Positions 52,971-62,438 of a stretch of 64,000 nt of DNA are shown here, piece after piece. The translations under genes and the position numbers were made by a program. Within the stretch, counting starts at the first letter, position 1. Every line of letters starts with the position of its first letter. This DNA is from Phreatobacter sp. (GTDB taxonomy: Bacteria; Pseudomonadota; Alphaproteobacteria; Rhizobiales; Phreatobacteraceae). The notes under the pieces were generated by a model. The model saw only the letters and a program-made list of their open reading frames with translations. It did no database searches and had not been told where the DNA came from. The stretch spans positions 124,001-188,000 of the forward strand of contig NZ_JAEULY010000002.1 of assembly GCF_016793595.1 (NCBI RefSeq). The letters are read 5' to 3'.

Positions 52971-55916
52971 GTGACGCCTGTTTCACATCCAGTGCTCACC
53001 TCCAGACCTCGCGCGCCCGTGCGTATGCCGCTTGCCCTGATCCGGTTCTGCCTGTTCTGCGTCGCCGTCGCCTGCGGTGTGCTCGCGGCTGGCCCGCGTG
53101 CCGCCGAGGCCGCCGACGCCATCGCGGTGACCGCTGGCACGCCGGCGATCAATCTCGGCAGGGCCGTCAGTTTCGTGCAGGGCGAGGGCGACCGCGTCAG
53201 CGTGCCGACCGCGCCGGGCTCGGACGGCATCGTCCGCCGCATGGAGGTTCGTCACACGCAGACTGGATCGAGCCCGGTCTGGGCGGTCTTCACGCTGTCC
53301 AACGCCACCGACGAACAGGTCGACCGCCTCGTCGTCGTGCCGCACTACAGGCTGATCCGCTCGGGGCTGGTCAGGCCCGACCTCGGCTCGCAGCGCATCG
53401 TGGCGCTGACGCCGAGCCAGGGTTTCCGGCCGGAGCGCCAGTCGGCCGTCGACCAGGACGTGTTCCAGATCACGCTGGACCCCGGCACCACGGTCACCTT
53501 CGTCGCGGAACTGCGCGATCCCCGGATTCCGCAGATCACGCTCTGGCAGCCGGATGCGTTCAAGGACCGCGAGAATTCCTTCACGCTCTATCGCGGCATC
53601 ATCCTCGGCATTGCCGGCCTGCTGGCGCTGTTCCTGACCATCCTGTTCGTGGTCAAGGGTTCGCTGATGTTCCCGGCGGCGGCGCTGCTGGCCTGGGCGG
53701 TGCTCGGCACGCTCGGCCTCGATTTCGGTTTCTGGACGCGTATCATGGAGCTGCCGCCGGAGGCGGTCGCCTTCTGGCGCGCGGTGTCGGAGGCGATTCT
53801 CTCCGCCACGCTCATGATCTTCCTGTTCGCCTATCTCGACCTCAACCGGTGGCACGTTCGCTACACGGTGCTGACGGCGGTCTGGCTCGCCTTTGCCGGT
53901 GGCATGGTGACGCTCGCCTGGTTCGACCCGCCGATCGCCGCCGGCATCGCCCGGCTCGGCATCGGCGCGGTGACCATCCTCGGCACGGTGATCCTCGTCT
54001 ATCTCGCCTTCCTGCGCTACGACCGCGCCATCAATCTCGTGCCGACCTGGACCCTGTTCATGATCTGGTCGGGCGCGGCGCTGCTGATGGTCACCGGCCG
54101 GCTCAACAACGAGATCGCTGCGCCGGCCCTGCTTGGCGCGCTGGTTCTGCTGGTCATGCTCATCGGCTTCACGGTCATGCAGCACGCCTTCGCCGGCGGC
54201 GGCATGCCCAAGGGTCTGGTCTCCGACACCGAGCGCAAGGCGCTGGCGCTGACCGGGGCCGGCGACATCATTTTCGACTGGGATGTCGGCTCGAACCGCG
54301 TGGTCGTCGGGCACGAGCTCGAGACCCATCTCGGCCTCAAGCGCGGTGCGCTGGAGGGGCAGGCGAACCGCTTCATCGACGCGCTGCATCCCGGCGACCG
54401 CGACCGGCTGCGCTCGACCTTCGACACGGTGGTCGAGCATCGGCGCGGCCGTCTCGTCGAAGAGTTCCGCATGCGCGTGGCCGACGGCCATTTCGTCTGG
54501 ATCGTGCTGCGCGCGCGGCCCGTGGTCGGCTCGGACGGCGAGGTCATCCGCCTCGTCGGCACGCTGACCGACATCACCGAGTTCAAGACGTCGGAGGAGC
54601 GGCTGCTTCACGACGCCGTCCACGACAACCTCACCGGCCTGCCCAACCGCGAACTGTTCCTCGACCGGCTGGAAGCCGCGCTCAACCAGGCGCAGGCCGA
54701 TGACGGGCGCCGGCCGACCGTGCTCGTGCTCGATATCGACCGGTTCAAGCAGGTCAACGATTCCGTCGGTCTGTCGGTGGGCGATTCCATCCTGCTGACC
54801 GTGTCGCGGCGCCTTGGGCGGCTCTTGAAGCCGCAGGACACGCTGGCGCGCTTCAACGGCGACCAGTTCGGCATCATCCTGATCTCGGAGCGCGCCGCCG
54901 AGCGGATCACCGCCTTCGCCGAGACGATCCGCAAGACGCTGCGCGCGCCGCTCGCCTTCGGTGACCGCGAGATATTCCTCACGGGATCGCTCGGCATCGC
55001 GCTGGCCGACGGCACCCAGCGCAAGCGCGAAGACCTCCTGAAGGACGCCGAGCTTGCCGCCTATCACGCCAAGCGCCTCGGCGGTGACCGGATCGAGGTG
55101 TTCAAGCCGGCGCTGCGCGCCCACAAGAGCGACCGCCTCGCCCTCGAAAGCGACCTCAGGCGTGCGCTGGAGCGCGGCGAGATCGCCCTTGTCTACCAGC
55201 CGGTGGTGCGCCTCGCCGACCGCACGCTCGCCGGCTTCGAGGCGCTGGTGCGCTGGGACCATCCCCGCCTCGGCCGCCTGCCGCCGGGCGAGTTCATCGC
55301 CATCGCCGAGGAGACCGGGCTGATCGTCGATCTCGGCCTGTTCGTCATGGATCGAGCGGCCCGGCAGCTCGCCAACTGGCAGGCGCTGATGCCGCTCGAC
55401 CCGCCGCTGTTCACGGCGGTCAACGTCTCCTCCCGCCAGCTCCTGCGCCATGATCTGCTGCAGGACATCAAGGGTGTACTGGCGCGCGCGCCCGTTGCGA
55501 AGGGCTCGTTCAAGATCGAGCTGACCGAGAGCCTCGTCATGGAGAATCCGGAATATGCCGCGCAGATGCTCCAGCGCATCCGCGACCTCGGCGCCGGCCT
55601 ATCGCTCGACGATTTCGGCACGGGCTATTCCTCGCTCGCCTATCTCCAGCGCTTTCCGTTCGACACGATCAAGATCGACAAAAGCTTCGTGCGCGCCGAC
55701 AGCCGCGGTTCGCGCTCGGTGCTGCTGCGCTCGATCATCGCGCTCGGCCACGATCTCGGCATGGAAGTGGTGGCCGAGGGCGCGGAGACGGATGCCGATG
55801 CCGTCGAGCTCTACCAGTTCGGCGCTGATTTCGCGCAAGGTTTCGCCTTCGGCGAGCCGATGACCGCCGATCAGGCGACCAAGCTCCTGAAGGCCGCGGT
55901 GGCGCAGGCGGCGTGA
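52971..55916 (+). CDS. membrane PAS-GGDEF-EAL protein with degenerate GGDEF; likely c-di-GMP phosphodiesterase
   Basis: 981 residues from GTG 52971; ATG at 53025 is also plausible. Signal segment, a periplasmic sensor (about 50-200), seven membrane helices (7TMR-like, 200-405), PAS (about 425-540), GGDEF and EAL. The GGDEF site reads NGDQF and the H of the usual N-D-x-x-G-H is Leu, so cyclase activity is probably lost. The EAL part keeps FEALVRW, ELTESLVM, DDFGTGYSSL, KIDKSFV and VAEGAET, as expected of active enzymes. Inferred to lower c-di-GMP in response to an outside or lipid cue. Confidence 0.9.
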   Translation: MTPVSHPVLTSRPRAPVRMPLALIRFCLFCVAVACGVLAAGPRAAEAADAIAVTAGTPAINLGRAVSFVQGEGDRVSVPTAPGSDGIVRRMEVRHTQTGSSPVWAVFTLSNATDEQVDRLVVVPHYRLIRSGLVRPDLGSQRIVALTPSQGFRPERQSAVDQDVFQITLDPGTTVTFVAELRDPRIPQITLWQPDAFKDRENSFTLYRGIILGIAGLLALFLTILFVVKGSLMFPAAALLAWAVLGTLGLDFGFWTRIMELPPEAVAFWRAVSEAILSATLMIFLFAYLDLNRWHVRYTVLTAVWLAFAGGMVTLAWFDPPIAAGIARLGIGAVTILGTVILVYLAFLRYDRAINLVPTWTLFMIWSGAALLMVTGRLNNEIAAPALLGALVLLVMLIGFTVMQHAFAGGGMPKGLVSDTERKALALTGAGDIIFDWDVGSNRVVVGHELETHLGLKRGALEGQANRFIDALHPGDRDRLRSTFDTVVEHRRGRLVEEFRMRVADGHFVWIVLRARPVVGSDGEVIRLVGTLTDITEFKTSEERLLHDAVHDNLTGLPNRELFLDRLEAALNQAQADDGRRPTVLVLDIDRFKQVNDSVGLSVGDSILLTVSRRLGRLLKPQDTLARFNGDQFGIILISERAAERITAFAETIRKTLRAPLAFGDREIFLTGSLGIALADGTQRKREDLLKDAELAAYHAKRLGGDRIEVFKPALRAHKSDRLALESDLRRALERGEIALVYQPVVRLADRTLAGFEALVRWDHPRLGRLPPGEFIAIAEETGLIVDLGLFVMDRAARQLANWQALMPLDPPLFTAVNVSSRQLLRHDLLQDIKGVLARAPVAKGSFKIELTESLVMENPEYAAQMLQRIRDLGAGLSLDDFGTGYSSLAYLQRFPFDTIKIDKSFVRADSRGSRSVLLRSIIALGHDLGMEVVAEGAETDADAVELYQFGADFAQGFAFGEPMTADQATKLLKAAVAQAA

Positions 55917-56022
55917 CGCTGTCCGGGCTGCCGTTTCGCGCGGTCACTTATGCATTGCGCCACTTTCCTTTCTGCGCCGCCGGCTGCCTACTGCCGGCCG
56001 CCAATTTCCGAGGAAAGTTCCC

Positions 56023-57033
56023 ATGAGGCCCCGCAATCTCGGCCGCTCCGGCATCAAGGTCTCGCCCATCTGCCTCGGCACGATGATGTTCGGAGGCCCG
56101 ACCGGCGAAGCGGATTCCGCCCGCATCATCGCGCGCGCCCGGGAAGCCGGGGTCAATTTCATCGACACGGCGGATGTCTATACCGAGGGGCGCTCGGAGG
56201 AGATCACCGGTCGCGCCATCAAGGCCGACCGCTCGCACTGGGTGCTGGCGACCAAGCTCGCCAATCCGACCGGGCCCGGCCCCAATGATCGCGGTCTGTC
56301 GCGCCTCTACATGATGCGGGCCGTCGAGGCTTCGCTGAAGCGGCTGGGCACCGACGTCATCGACATCTACTACCTCCACAAGGAGGACCATGCGACGCCT
56401 CTCGAAGAGACCGTGCGCGCGCTGGGCGACCTAATCCGGGCGGGCAAGATCCGGCATTACGGCGTGTCCAACCATCGCTCCTGGCGCATCGCCGAGATAT
56501 GCAACCTCGCCGACCGGATGGGCATCGACCGGCCCGTGGTCAGCCAGCCCTACTACAACGCCATGAACCGGATGCCGGAGGTGGAGCACCTGCCGGCCTG
56601 CGGCTTCTACGGCCTCGGCGTGGTGCCCTATTCGCCGCTGGCGCGGGGCATCCTGTCGGGCAAGTACGATCCCAAGGCGCCGCCGCCGGCCGATACCCGC
56701 GCGGGGCGGGCGGATACGCGGATGATGCAGACCGAGTGGCGCAAGGAATCGCTGGTCATCGCGCAGAAGATCAAGACCCATGCCGAGAAGCGCGGCGTCA
56801 CGCCGGGCCAGTTCGCTACCGCCTGGGTGCTGAATAATGCCTTCGTCACGGCGGCCATTGCCGGCCCGCGCACGATGGAGCAGTTCGAGGATTATCTCGG
56901 CGCGCCGGATTATGCCTTTACCCGGGCCGACGAGGCTCTGGTCGACCGGCTGGTTCCCGCCGGCCATCCCTCGACGCCGGGCTATACCGATCCGGCTTAC
57001 CCGCTGGAGGGACGGGTGCCGCGCTCGGCCTGA
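56023..57033 (+). CDS. aldo/keto reductase
   Basis: 336 residues. TIM-barrel reductase with the tetrad Asp in FIDTADVYTEGRSEEI, the Tyr next to it, Lys in HWVLATKLANP and His in YYLHKEDH. NADPH-binding end IAGPRTMEQFEDYLGA. Related to YghZ/Tas-like groups that reduce aldehydes; physiological substrate unknown. ATG 56023 with GAGGAAAG upstream. The diguanylate cyclase gene converges with it, 6 bp away. Confidence 0.92.
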   Translation: MRPRNLGRSGIKVSPICLGTMMFGGPTGEADSARIIARAREAGVNFIDTADVYTEGRSEEITGRAIKADRSHWVLATKLANPTGPGPNDRGLSRLYMMRAVEASLKRLGTDVIDIYYLHKEDHATPLEETVRALGDLIRAGKIRHYGVSNHRSWRIAEICNLADRMGIDRPVVSQPYYNAMNRMPEVEHLPACGFYGLGVVPYSPLARGILSGKYDPKAPPPADTRAGRADTRMMQTEWRKESLVIAQKIKTHAEKRGVTPGQFATAWVLNNAFVTAAIAGPRTMEQFEDYLGAPDYAFTRADEALVDRLVPAGHPSTPGYTDPAYPLEGRVPRSA

Positions 57034-57039
57034 CCGGCC

Positions 57040-58206
57040 TCACCGGAGTACGACATCCATCGCCACTACGCGGTCGCGGCCGGCGCGCTTGGCCTGATAG
57101 AGACCGGCATCGGCTTCGGCCAGAAGCCGATCGAGGCTCTCCGTTGGAGGCTCGGCGGGGGCGATGCCGATGCTGACCGATATCCTGACAACCGTGCCTT
57201 CGTAGCGCAGGTCGAGCGCCGCGATGCGCGCCCGCAATTCCTCCGCGAGGCGGGTTGCGGTCAACAGATCCGTGTCGGGGAGAAGGCAGCCGAACTCCTC
57301 GCCGCCGAGCCGGCCGAACACGTCGCCGGGCCGCAACTGCGCGGCGATCGCGCCGGCGACCGCGACGAGGACGGCATCGCCGGCGGCATGACCGAGGCTG
57401 TCGTTGATCGTCTTGAAGTGGTCGATGTCGACGACGAAGGCACAGGCCGGCCGGTTCGAGCGAGCCGCTGCCGCCACGAGCGGTTCCGCGGCATCGAAGA
57501 AGGCCCGCCGGTTGGGCGCGCCGGTCAGCATGTCGGTATTGGCGGCCTGACGGTAACGGTGCTCGGCTCTGTCCTTCGTCAACGATATCTGTAGGAAGGT
57601 GAGGAGCGTGACGTGGATCAGTCCTACGAACAGGATGATCGTGAAGGCCGGCGAAGCCTGCACTCCGGTATTGTCTGGCCCTTCGCCCAGCAGAACAGGT
57701 GGAACCCGCGCGAGGAAGACCGTGCCGTTGAGGATCAGCCAGACCACGGCGGGATAACGCGAGACCAGCCTCTCGCCTTTGAGATTCCACAGCGTGTGCG
57801 CGGCGGCGAAGCAGGCGGCCGCCGAGAGAAGCGAGACGCCAACGATGCGCCAGCTGGCATTGAGGTGGAAGGCCGGCCACTGGTTGAACGCGAGCCAGAC
57901 GAGCGCGGGCGCGGCGATCACCCAGACCGGCGCCGGGCGATGACAGAACCGGCGCATGCCGGCCCAGTTGAGAGCGTAGCCGGCAACGATCAGGGCGTTG
58001 GCCAGATCGATCGTCAGACGGTCGTGCGCAATATCGCGCAGACCGGCGAGTATCAGGCCGACGGCGCCGACGAGATTGGCGAGGCCCCAATAGACCAGTC
58101 CCGGCTCGTCGCGGTTCTGGCGCGACGAAATGAGCAACAGGAGGCCGGTGACAAGCGCCACGGTCGTCAGGGACAGCAGCAGGGTCCTGTGATCGAGTAT
58201 CGACAT
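57040..58206 (-). CDS. diguanylate cyclase, tandem copy 1
   Basis: 388 residues; start at 58206. About seven membrane helices (1-220), then a GGDEF domain with the signature NTDMLTGAPNRRAFFDAAEP, DIDHFKTINDSLGHAAGD and an intact GGEEF. RxxD (RPGD) lies five residues before GGEEF, the inhibitory I-site pattern. It should make c-di-GMP with product inhibition. The C-terminal third is almost identical to the gene at 58308, including the 3' DNA. Convergent with the aldo/keto reductase. Confidence 0.93.
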   Translation of the reverse strand: MSILDHRTLLLSLTTVALVTGLLLLISSRQNRDEPGLVYWGLANLVGAVGLILAGLRDIAHDRLTIDLANALIVAGYALNWAGMRRFCHRPAPVWVIAAPALVWLAFNQWPAFHLNASWRIVGVSLLSAAACFAAAHTLWNLKGERLVSRYPAVVWLILNGTVFLARVPPVLLGEGPDNTGVQASPAFTIILFVGLIHVTLLTFLQISLTKDRAEHRYRQAANTDMLTGAPNRRAFFDAAEPLVAAAARSNRPACAFVVDIDHFKTINDSLGHAAGDAVLVAVAGAIAAQLRPGDVFGRLGGEEFGCLLPDTDLLTATRLAEELRARIAALDLRYEGTVVRISVSIGIAPAEPPTESLDRLLAEADAGLYQAKRAGRDRVVAMDVVLR

Positions 58207-58307
58207 CCGCCGCTCCCGTGCTGGCCGCCGCGCCGACGAGGCGCGGTGACGCCGGATGCTGACGTCCCTCCAGGTCAACGTCCGAACAGCAAACGTGCCC
58301 TGTTGGC

Positions 58308-59465
58308 TTATCGGAACACGACGTCCATCGCCACCACGCGATCGCGGCCGGCGCGCTTGGCCTGATAGAGGCCGGCATCGGCTTCGGCCAGAAGCCTGTC
58401 GAGGCTGTCCGTCGTCGCCTCGGTGGGCGCGATGCCGATACTGGCCGAAACCTTGACGACCGAACCCTCGAAACGCAGGTCGAGCGCCGCGATGCGTGCC
58501 CGCAGATCCTCGGCGAGGCGGGTCGCCGTCAGGAGGCCGGTGTCGGGGAGGAAGCAGCCGAATTCCTCGCCTCCGAGCCGGCCGAACACGTCGCCGGGCC
58601 GCAGCTGCGTTGCGATCGCGTTCGAAACCGCGATGAGGACGGCGTCGCCGCCGGCATGGCCGAGGCTGTCGTTGATCGCCTTGAACCGGTCGATATCGAC
58701 GACAAGCACACAGGCCGGCCGGTTCTCGCGGACCGCTGCCGCCACGAGAGGCTCTCCGGCATCGAAGAAGGCCCGCCGGTTGGGCGCGCCGGTCAGCATG
58801 TCGGTCTCGGCGGCACGACGGTAGCGGTTGTCCGCGCGGCTTTTCGTCAATGCGAGCTGGAGGAAGGAGAGCAGAACGGTATGGATGATCGCGCCGAAAA
58901 GCCCGAGAGTCATGACAGGGGAGGCGAGGGCCGTCGCGCCGTCCGGGAAGCTCTGCGTCAACATCAGCGGCGCGCGGATGCCGACGATGGTTCCGTGAAT
59001 GACGAGCCAGACGATGGTGGGCTTCCGCGCGACAAGCTCCTCAGCCCGGAACCGATAGAGCGTCCAGGCTGTCGCATAGCACCACACGGTCGAGAACAGG
59101 GCGCTGAGCGCGAGGCGCCATTCGAAGGTCTGGAAGTAGGGAAACTGGTTGAGAACGAGCCAGACGATCGGGGGCGCCAGGATCACGGCAGGCATTGCGG
59201 ACTGGCGGCAGAAGCGACGCATGCCAGCCCAGTTCAGCATGTAGCCGAGGAGGATGGCGGCAAAGGAGAGGTTCATCAGGCCGACCGAGGGCCGGGCGAC
59301 GATCAGACCGATCGTGAGGATGCCGATGCCGGCAATGAGGTTTGCCGAGCCCCAGTAGAACAGCGCCACCTTGTCCCGCGCCTGACGCGTCGAGACGAGC
59401 TGAATCAGGCCGGTGACCAGCAGAAGCGCGATGAGGGTCAGCAGCAGCGTACGGGGGTCGAGCAT
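58308..59465 (-). CDS. diguanylate cyclase, tandem copy 2
   Basis: 385 residues. Same architecture as its neighbour: seven-helix membrane domain with the shared GYxLNWAGMRRFCRQ segment, then GGDEF with TDMLTGAPNRRAFFDAGEP, DIDRFKAINDSLGHAGGD, RPGD and GGEEF. The membrane parts differ more than the catalytic parts, so the two likely sense different signals but make the same messenger. 101 bp upstream of copy 1, same strand, so possibly one transcript. Confidence 0.93.
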   Translation of the reverse strand: MLDPRTLLLTLIALLLVTGLIQLVSTRQARDKVALFYWGSANLIAGIGILTIGLIVARPSVGLMNLSFAAILLGYMLNWAGMRRFCRQSAMPAVILAPPIVWLVLNQFPYFQTFEWRLALSALFSTVWCYATAWTLYRFRAEELVARKPTIVWLVIHGTIVGIRAPLMLTQSFPDGATALASPVMTLGLFGAIIHTVLLSFLQLALTKSRADNRYRRAAETDMLTGAPNRRAFFDAGEPLVAAAVRENRPACVLVVDIDRFKAINDSLGHAGGDAVLIAVSNAIATQLRPGDVFGRLGGEEFGCFLPDTGLLTATRLAEDLRARIAALDLRFEGSVVKVSASIGIAPTEATTDSLDRLLAEADAGLYQAKRAGRDRVVAMDVVFR

Positions 59466-59578
59466 GCGGGCCTGGGGCGCCGGTCGTTTCCGCGGCGGGG
59501 GAGCCCGCAGACGGCGCGTCGCTGCGGACGATGCCCATATTGCGTTGCATTGAGGTTAAAGGGGCGGCGCGCGAAGAA

Positions 59579-59606
59579 GCGGGCCGGCTGGGGGCAACCG
59601 GCCCGC
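59579..59606 (-). terminator. terminator of His-rich micro-protein gene
   Basis: Nine-bp stem gcgggccgg / ccggcccgc with a 10-nt loop, followed by CTTCTT on the minus strand; 33 bp beyond the stop. Confidence 0.7.
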
Positions 59607-59639
59607 TCTCCGAGGAACCTCGTGTCCGACGTCCGGGTG

Positions 59640-59969
59640 TTACCAGACGCGGCAGACGCGGACGCCGTGGCGGTTGATCCAGCAGTGACGGCGCAGAGGC
59701 CGGTGGCGGCGCCAATGGTGAGGCGGGCCGCGATGGCGGCCGTGACGATGCCCGTGGCGATGATGTCCGTGGCCACGATGCCCGTGGCGATGATGTCGCT
59801 GCATCTCGGTCGGCTCGCTGTCAGAGGCCGTTCCCGAACGCGCCGCGCCAAGGTCGTTCGCCCCGGCGGCCGGAGCCGGCGGCGCTGCGGGGCCTGCCAG
59901 TGCGATACCGGGAATTGCGGCGGTGACGAGGGTGCCGGCAAGGGCGGTCAGCAGCAGTCTGCGGTCCAT
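59640..59969 (-). CDS. small secreted His-rich protein (family member 1)
   Basis: 109 residues; start 59969 with AAGGAG upstream. Signal peptide after MDRR (LLLTALAGTLVTAAIPGIALA). The mature part has an EMQR motif, then a His/Arg/Gly-rich stretch (HRHGHRGHGHHRHGHRHGRH), which could bind metal, and the end RRHCWINRHGVRVC with two Cys nine residues apart. The EMQR motif and the C-x9-C ending recur in the protein at 61876-62295. No known function. Own terminator, so monocistronic. Confidence 0.8.
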   Translation of the reverse strand: MDRRLLLTALAGTLVTAAIPGIALAGPAAPPAPAAGANDLGAARSGTASDSEPTEMQRHHRHGHRGHGHHRHGHRHGRHRGPPHHWRRHRPLRRHCWINRHGVRVCRVW

Positions 59970-60108
59970 CGTGATCTCCTTGGTGGTGGTCGTCGGGGTG
60001 AACCATGAGAACGCCGGTGGAATGGCATGGTTCCGTAGTAGGTAAGCTGAATGGTCGCGACATCCTGCTCCCTTGACGGCGCGGGCGCGCGCGACCGAGA
60101 TCAGCGCG

Positions 60109-60831
60109 ATGACCCTTGCCGAACGCCTGCGCCCGTCGCGCCTTGCCGCTCTCGTCCGCAAAGAGCTTCTGCTCATCGTCGCGCTGGCCTCGATCGCCGG
60201 CGGGGTTCTGCTCTTCCTTCGCCTCGCCGATCTCGTGGTCGAGGAGGAGACGGATGCCTTCGACCGGGCGGTGTTTCTGGCGTTCCGCGTCGCCGGCAAT
60301 CCGGCCGAGACGATCGGCCCCGCCTGGCTGCCGGCCATCGTTCGCGACATCACGGCGCTCGGCGGCGTTGCGGCGCTGACCCTGATCGTGCTGTTCGCCG
60401 CGACCTATCTCCTGATCGTCGGCAAGCGCGGGGCGGCGGCGCTGGTCCTCGTCGCGGTGATCAGCGGCACCGCGCTCAGCCAGGCGCTGAAATGGTGGTT
60501 CGACCGGGCGCGGCCGGACCTCGTTCCCGGCATCGTGCTGCCGTCGGATGCCAGCTTTCCGAGCGGCCACGCCATGCTCTCGGCCATCGCCTATCTGACG
60601 CTCGGCGCCTTGCTCACCCGGGTCGAACCCAATCCCAATGCCAGGGTCTTCTTCATCGCCACGGCGGTCGCGATGACCGTCATGATCGGCGTCAGCCGGG
60701 TCTATCTCGGCGTGCACTGGCCGACCGACGTGCTGGCCGGCTGGGCGCTGGGTGGCGCATGGGCGCTACTGTGCTGGATTGCCGCCCTCTGGCTTCAGCG
60801 TCGCGGCGCGGTCGAGGGACCGCGCGGATGA
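60109..60831 (+). CDS. PAP2 family phosphatase
   Basis: 240 residues from ATG 60109; a TTG at 60073 is also in frame. Six membrane helices. The PAP2 catalytic motifs are all present: KWWFDRARP (K-x6-RP), FPSGHAM (PSGH) and SRVYLGVHWPTDVLAG (SR-x5-H-x3-D). The protein dephosphorylates lipid phosphates such as undecaprenyl pyrophosphate or phosphatidate. It is divergent from the small secreted protein gene. Confidence 0.93.
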   Translation: MTLAERLRPSRLAALVRKELLLIVALASIAGGVLLFLRLADLVVEEETDAFDRAVFLAFRVAGNPAETIGPAWLPAIVRDITALGGVAALTLIVLFAATYLLIVGKRGAAALVLVAVISGTALSQALKWWFDRARPDLVPGIVLPSDASFPSGHAMLSAIAYLTLGALLTRVEPNPNARVFFIATAVAMTVMIGVSRVYLGVHWPTDVLAGWALGGAWALLCWIAALWLQRRGAVEGPRG

Positions 60832-60947
60832 CATCGCCAGCCGGGGCTTGACCCGGGGGCGGGGGTCGACGCAGGGTTGCGCTCGCTTTCCTCGCACGCG
60901 GGCGATCAGGCTGCGGCATCCGGGAGGCTGCCTCGGGGGCAATCATC

Positions 60948-61148
60948 ATGATGGTTGCAGTCTTCGCCACGATGGCGCTCGCCATCCTCGTCGGCCAGTT
61001 CGGCCCGCGCTGGCTGGCCGCCCTGTTCCTGACAGCCTGTATCGGCCTTTTCGCGTGGCTGTTCCTGTTTGAGATCTACAGCCCCGAATGGGGTTTCCGT
61101 ATGCCGTGGTTGCAGACGCTGCTCGGCGCGCCCGGGCGGGAGGGCTGA
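60948..61148 (+). CDS. small inner-membrane protein upstream of dsbB (DUF5993-like)
   Basis: 66 residues with two membrane helices (MMVAVFATMALAILVGQFG; WLAALFLTACIGLFAWLFLF). Ends 3 bp before the dsbB start, so they share a transcript. Small proteins of this shape (DUF5993) are often found beside DsbB-like genes; function unknown. The family assignment is tentative. Confidence 0.7.
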   Translation: MMVAVFATMALAILVGQFGPRWLAALFLTACIGLFAWLFLFEIYSPEWGFRMPWLQTLLGAPGREG

Positions 61149-61151
61149 CCC

Positions 61152-61799
61152 ATGCTGCGAGCGGCCGTTTCGGAAGGCGATGACGAACCCCGGTCCGGCG
61201 GCCGTGGCGGGCGGCTGCTTGCGCGGCTCAACTATCTCTATCTGCTGATGATGCTGGTGGTGATCGCCGGCATCCTGACGGCGGCCATGGTGATGCAATA
61301 TGTGAAGGGGGAGCTGCCCTGTCCGCTCTGCCTTTTGCAGCGCGTCGCGCTGTTCGGCATCGCCTACGGCATCATCCAGAATTTCCGTGGCCGGTTCTCC
61401 TACCAGAACACCGGGATCAGCCTCGTCTTCGCAGTCCTGCTGCTGATCGTCGCCAGCCGTCAGACGCTGCTCGACATCTATCCACGCCCCGGCCACGACT
61501 ATATCGGCACGGCGATCCTCGGCCTGCACATGCCGGTCTGGTCGGTGATCATCGCGGCGACGATCATCACGGCCTATGCGCTGAAACTCGCCATTCTCGG
61601 CGGCGACGAGCACCTTGCCGACTATCCGGCGGTGGAATTCCCGCTGCTGGCCCGGCTGGCCGATTTCGGCGCGGCCTATGTCATCGTGCTCTGCCTGATC
61701 AATCTCGGCTCGGTGGTGGTGCAATGCGGCTTCGGCGAGTGCCACACCATGGGCTACAAGCTGATCCAGAGCGGCCTGCCCGGCCTCTGGCTGAAGTAG
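61152..61799 (+). CDS. dsbB: disulfide bond formation protein B
   Basis: 215 residues, four to five membrane helices. The CPLC motif (ELPCPLCLLQR, Cys near 56 and 59) is the quinone-linked redox pair of DsbB; a second pair, CGFGEC, lies in a late loop. It reoxidises the periplasmic DsbA using ubiquinone. An N-terminal Gly/Arg-rich stretch is soluble. Preceded by the small membrane protein. No dsbA is in the window. Confidence 0.9.
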   Translation: MLRAAVSEGDDEPRSGGRGGRLLARLNYLYLLMMLVVIAGILTAAMVMQYVKGELPCPLCLLQRVALFGIAYGIIQNFRGRFSYQNTGISLVFAVLLLIVASRQTLLDIYPRPGHDYIGTAILGLHMPVWSVIIAATIITAYALKLAILGGDEHLADYPAVEFPLLARLADFGAAYVIVLCLINLGSVVVQCGFGECHTMGYKLIQSGLPGLWLK

Positions 61800-61817
61800 C
61801 CAGCCAGCGCCGGCATG

Positions 61818-61850
61818 AAAAAAGCCCGGCCACCTCGGGGCGGCCGGGCT
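61818..61850 (-). terminator. Rho-independent terminator of secreted Gly/Trp-rich protein gene
   Basis: Nine-bp stem agcccggcc / ggccgggct, read on the minus strand and followed by TTTTTT. 26 bp past the gene; dsbB ends from the other side. Confidence 0.88.
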
Positions 61851-61875
61851 CGTCATATGAAAGCAGGCTGGCTGG

Positions 61876-62295
61876 TTACCACCAGATCGGCGGTGGCGGA
61901 CGGCGGCAGACGACCTCCCCCCAGCGATTCACGAAGCACCGGCGGCGAGGCCCCCACGGACCGGGGCCGCCCCAGTAGCGCCGGCGACGCCAGCCCCAAC
62001 CCGGGCCAGGTCCACCCCAATAACGCCGGCGACCCCAGCCACCACCGCCGCCCCAGCCGCGACGGAAACCACCGCCCCTGAAGCCGCGGCCACCACCGCG
62101 AAAACCACCGCCGCGGCCGCCGCGACGCTGCATTTCAACGGGCTGGCCGCCGAGCGCAGCCCGGACGCCGGCAAGGTCGCTGGCGGGATCGCCGCTTCCT
62201 GCGGCGACAGGCGCCGCGCTTGCGGCAGAAACGCCCAACACCGACGTCGCAACGACGCCGCCGACGAGAGCCAGAAGCAAGGATCTTCGATCCAT
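61876..62295 (-). CDS. small secreted Gly/Arg/Trp-rich protein (family member 2)
   Basis: 139 residues; start 62295 with GGAGATG upstream. Signal peptide after MDRRSLLLALVGG, then PVEMQR, then repeats of RGGG/FRGG and RRRYWGGPGP, and the end RRRCFVNRWGEVVCRRPP. The MDRR start, EMQR motif and C-x9-C ending parallel the His-rich protein at 59640; the middle is different (Gly/Trp instead of His). Low-complexity middle suggests an unstructured envelope or surface protein. Function unknown. Confidence 0.8.
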   Translation of the reverse strand: MDRRSLLLALVGGVVATSVLGVSAASAAPVAAGSGDPASDLAGVRAALGGQPVEMQRRGGRGGGFRGGGRGFRGGGFRRGWGGGGGWGRRRYWGGPGPGWGWRRRRYWGGPGPWGPRRRCFVNRWGEVVCRRPPPPIWW

Positions 62296-62438
62296 GGTCA
62301 CATCTCCTTCGAAACGAGATGCCGCCACCCGCAGTCAGACTAGCATATCCGCGGCGATATCCATGGAAAAACATCAGCAAGCTGAAAGGGTTCCGCCTTG
62401 CGATGCAGCAACGCGGAACCGCTTTGTTCAGCGCCGGT

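Noticed and set aside
52983..55451. An 822-codon open frame opposite the GGDEF/EAL gene
   Set aside because: Antisense shadow of a GC-rich gene; no domain or ribosome site.
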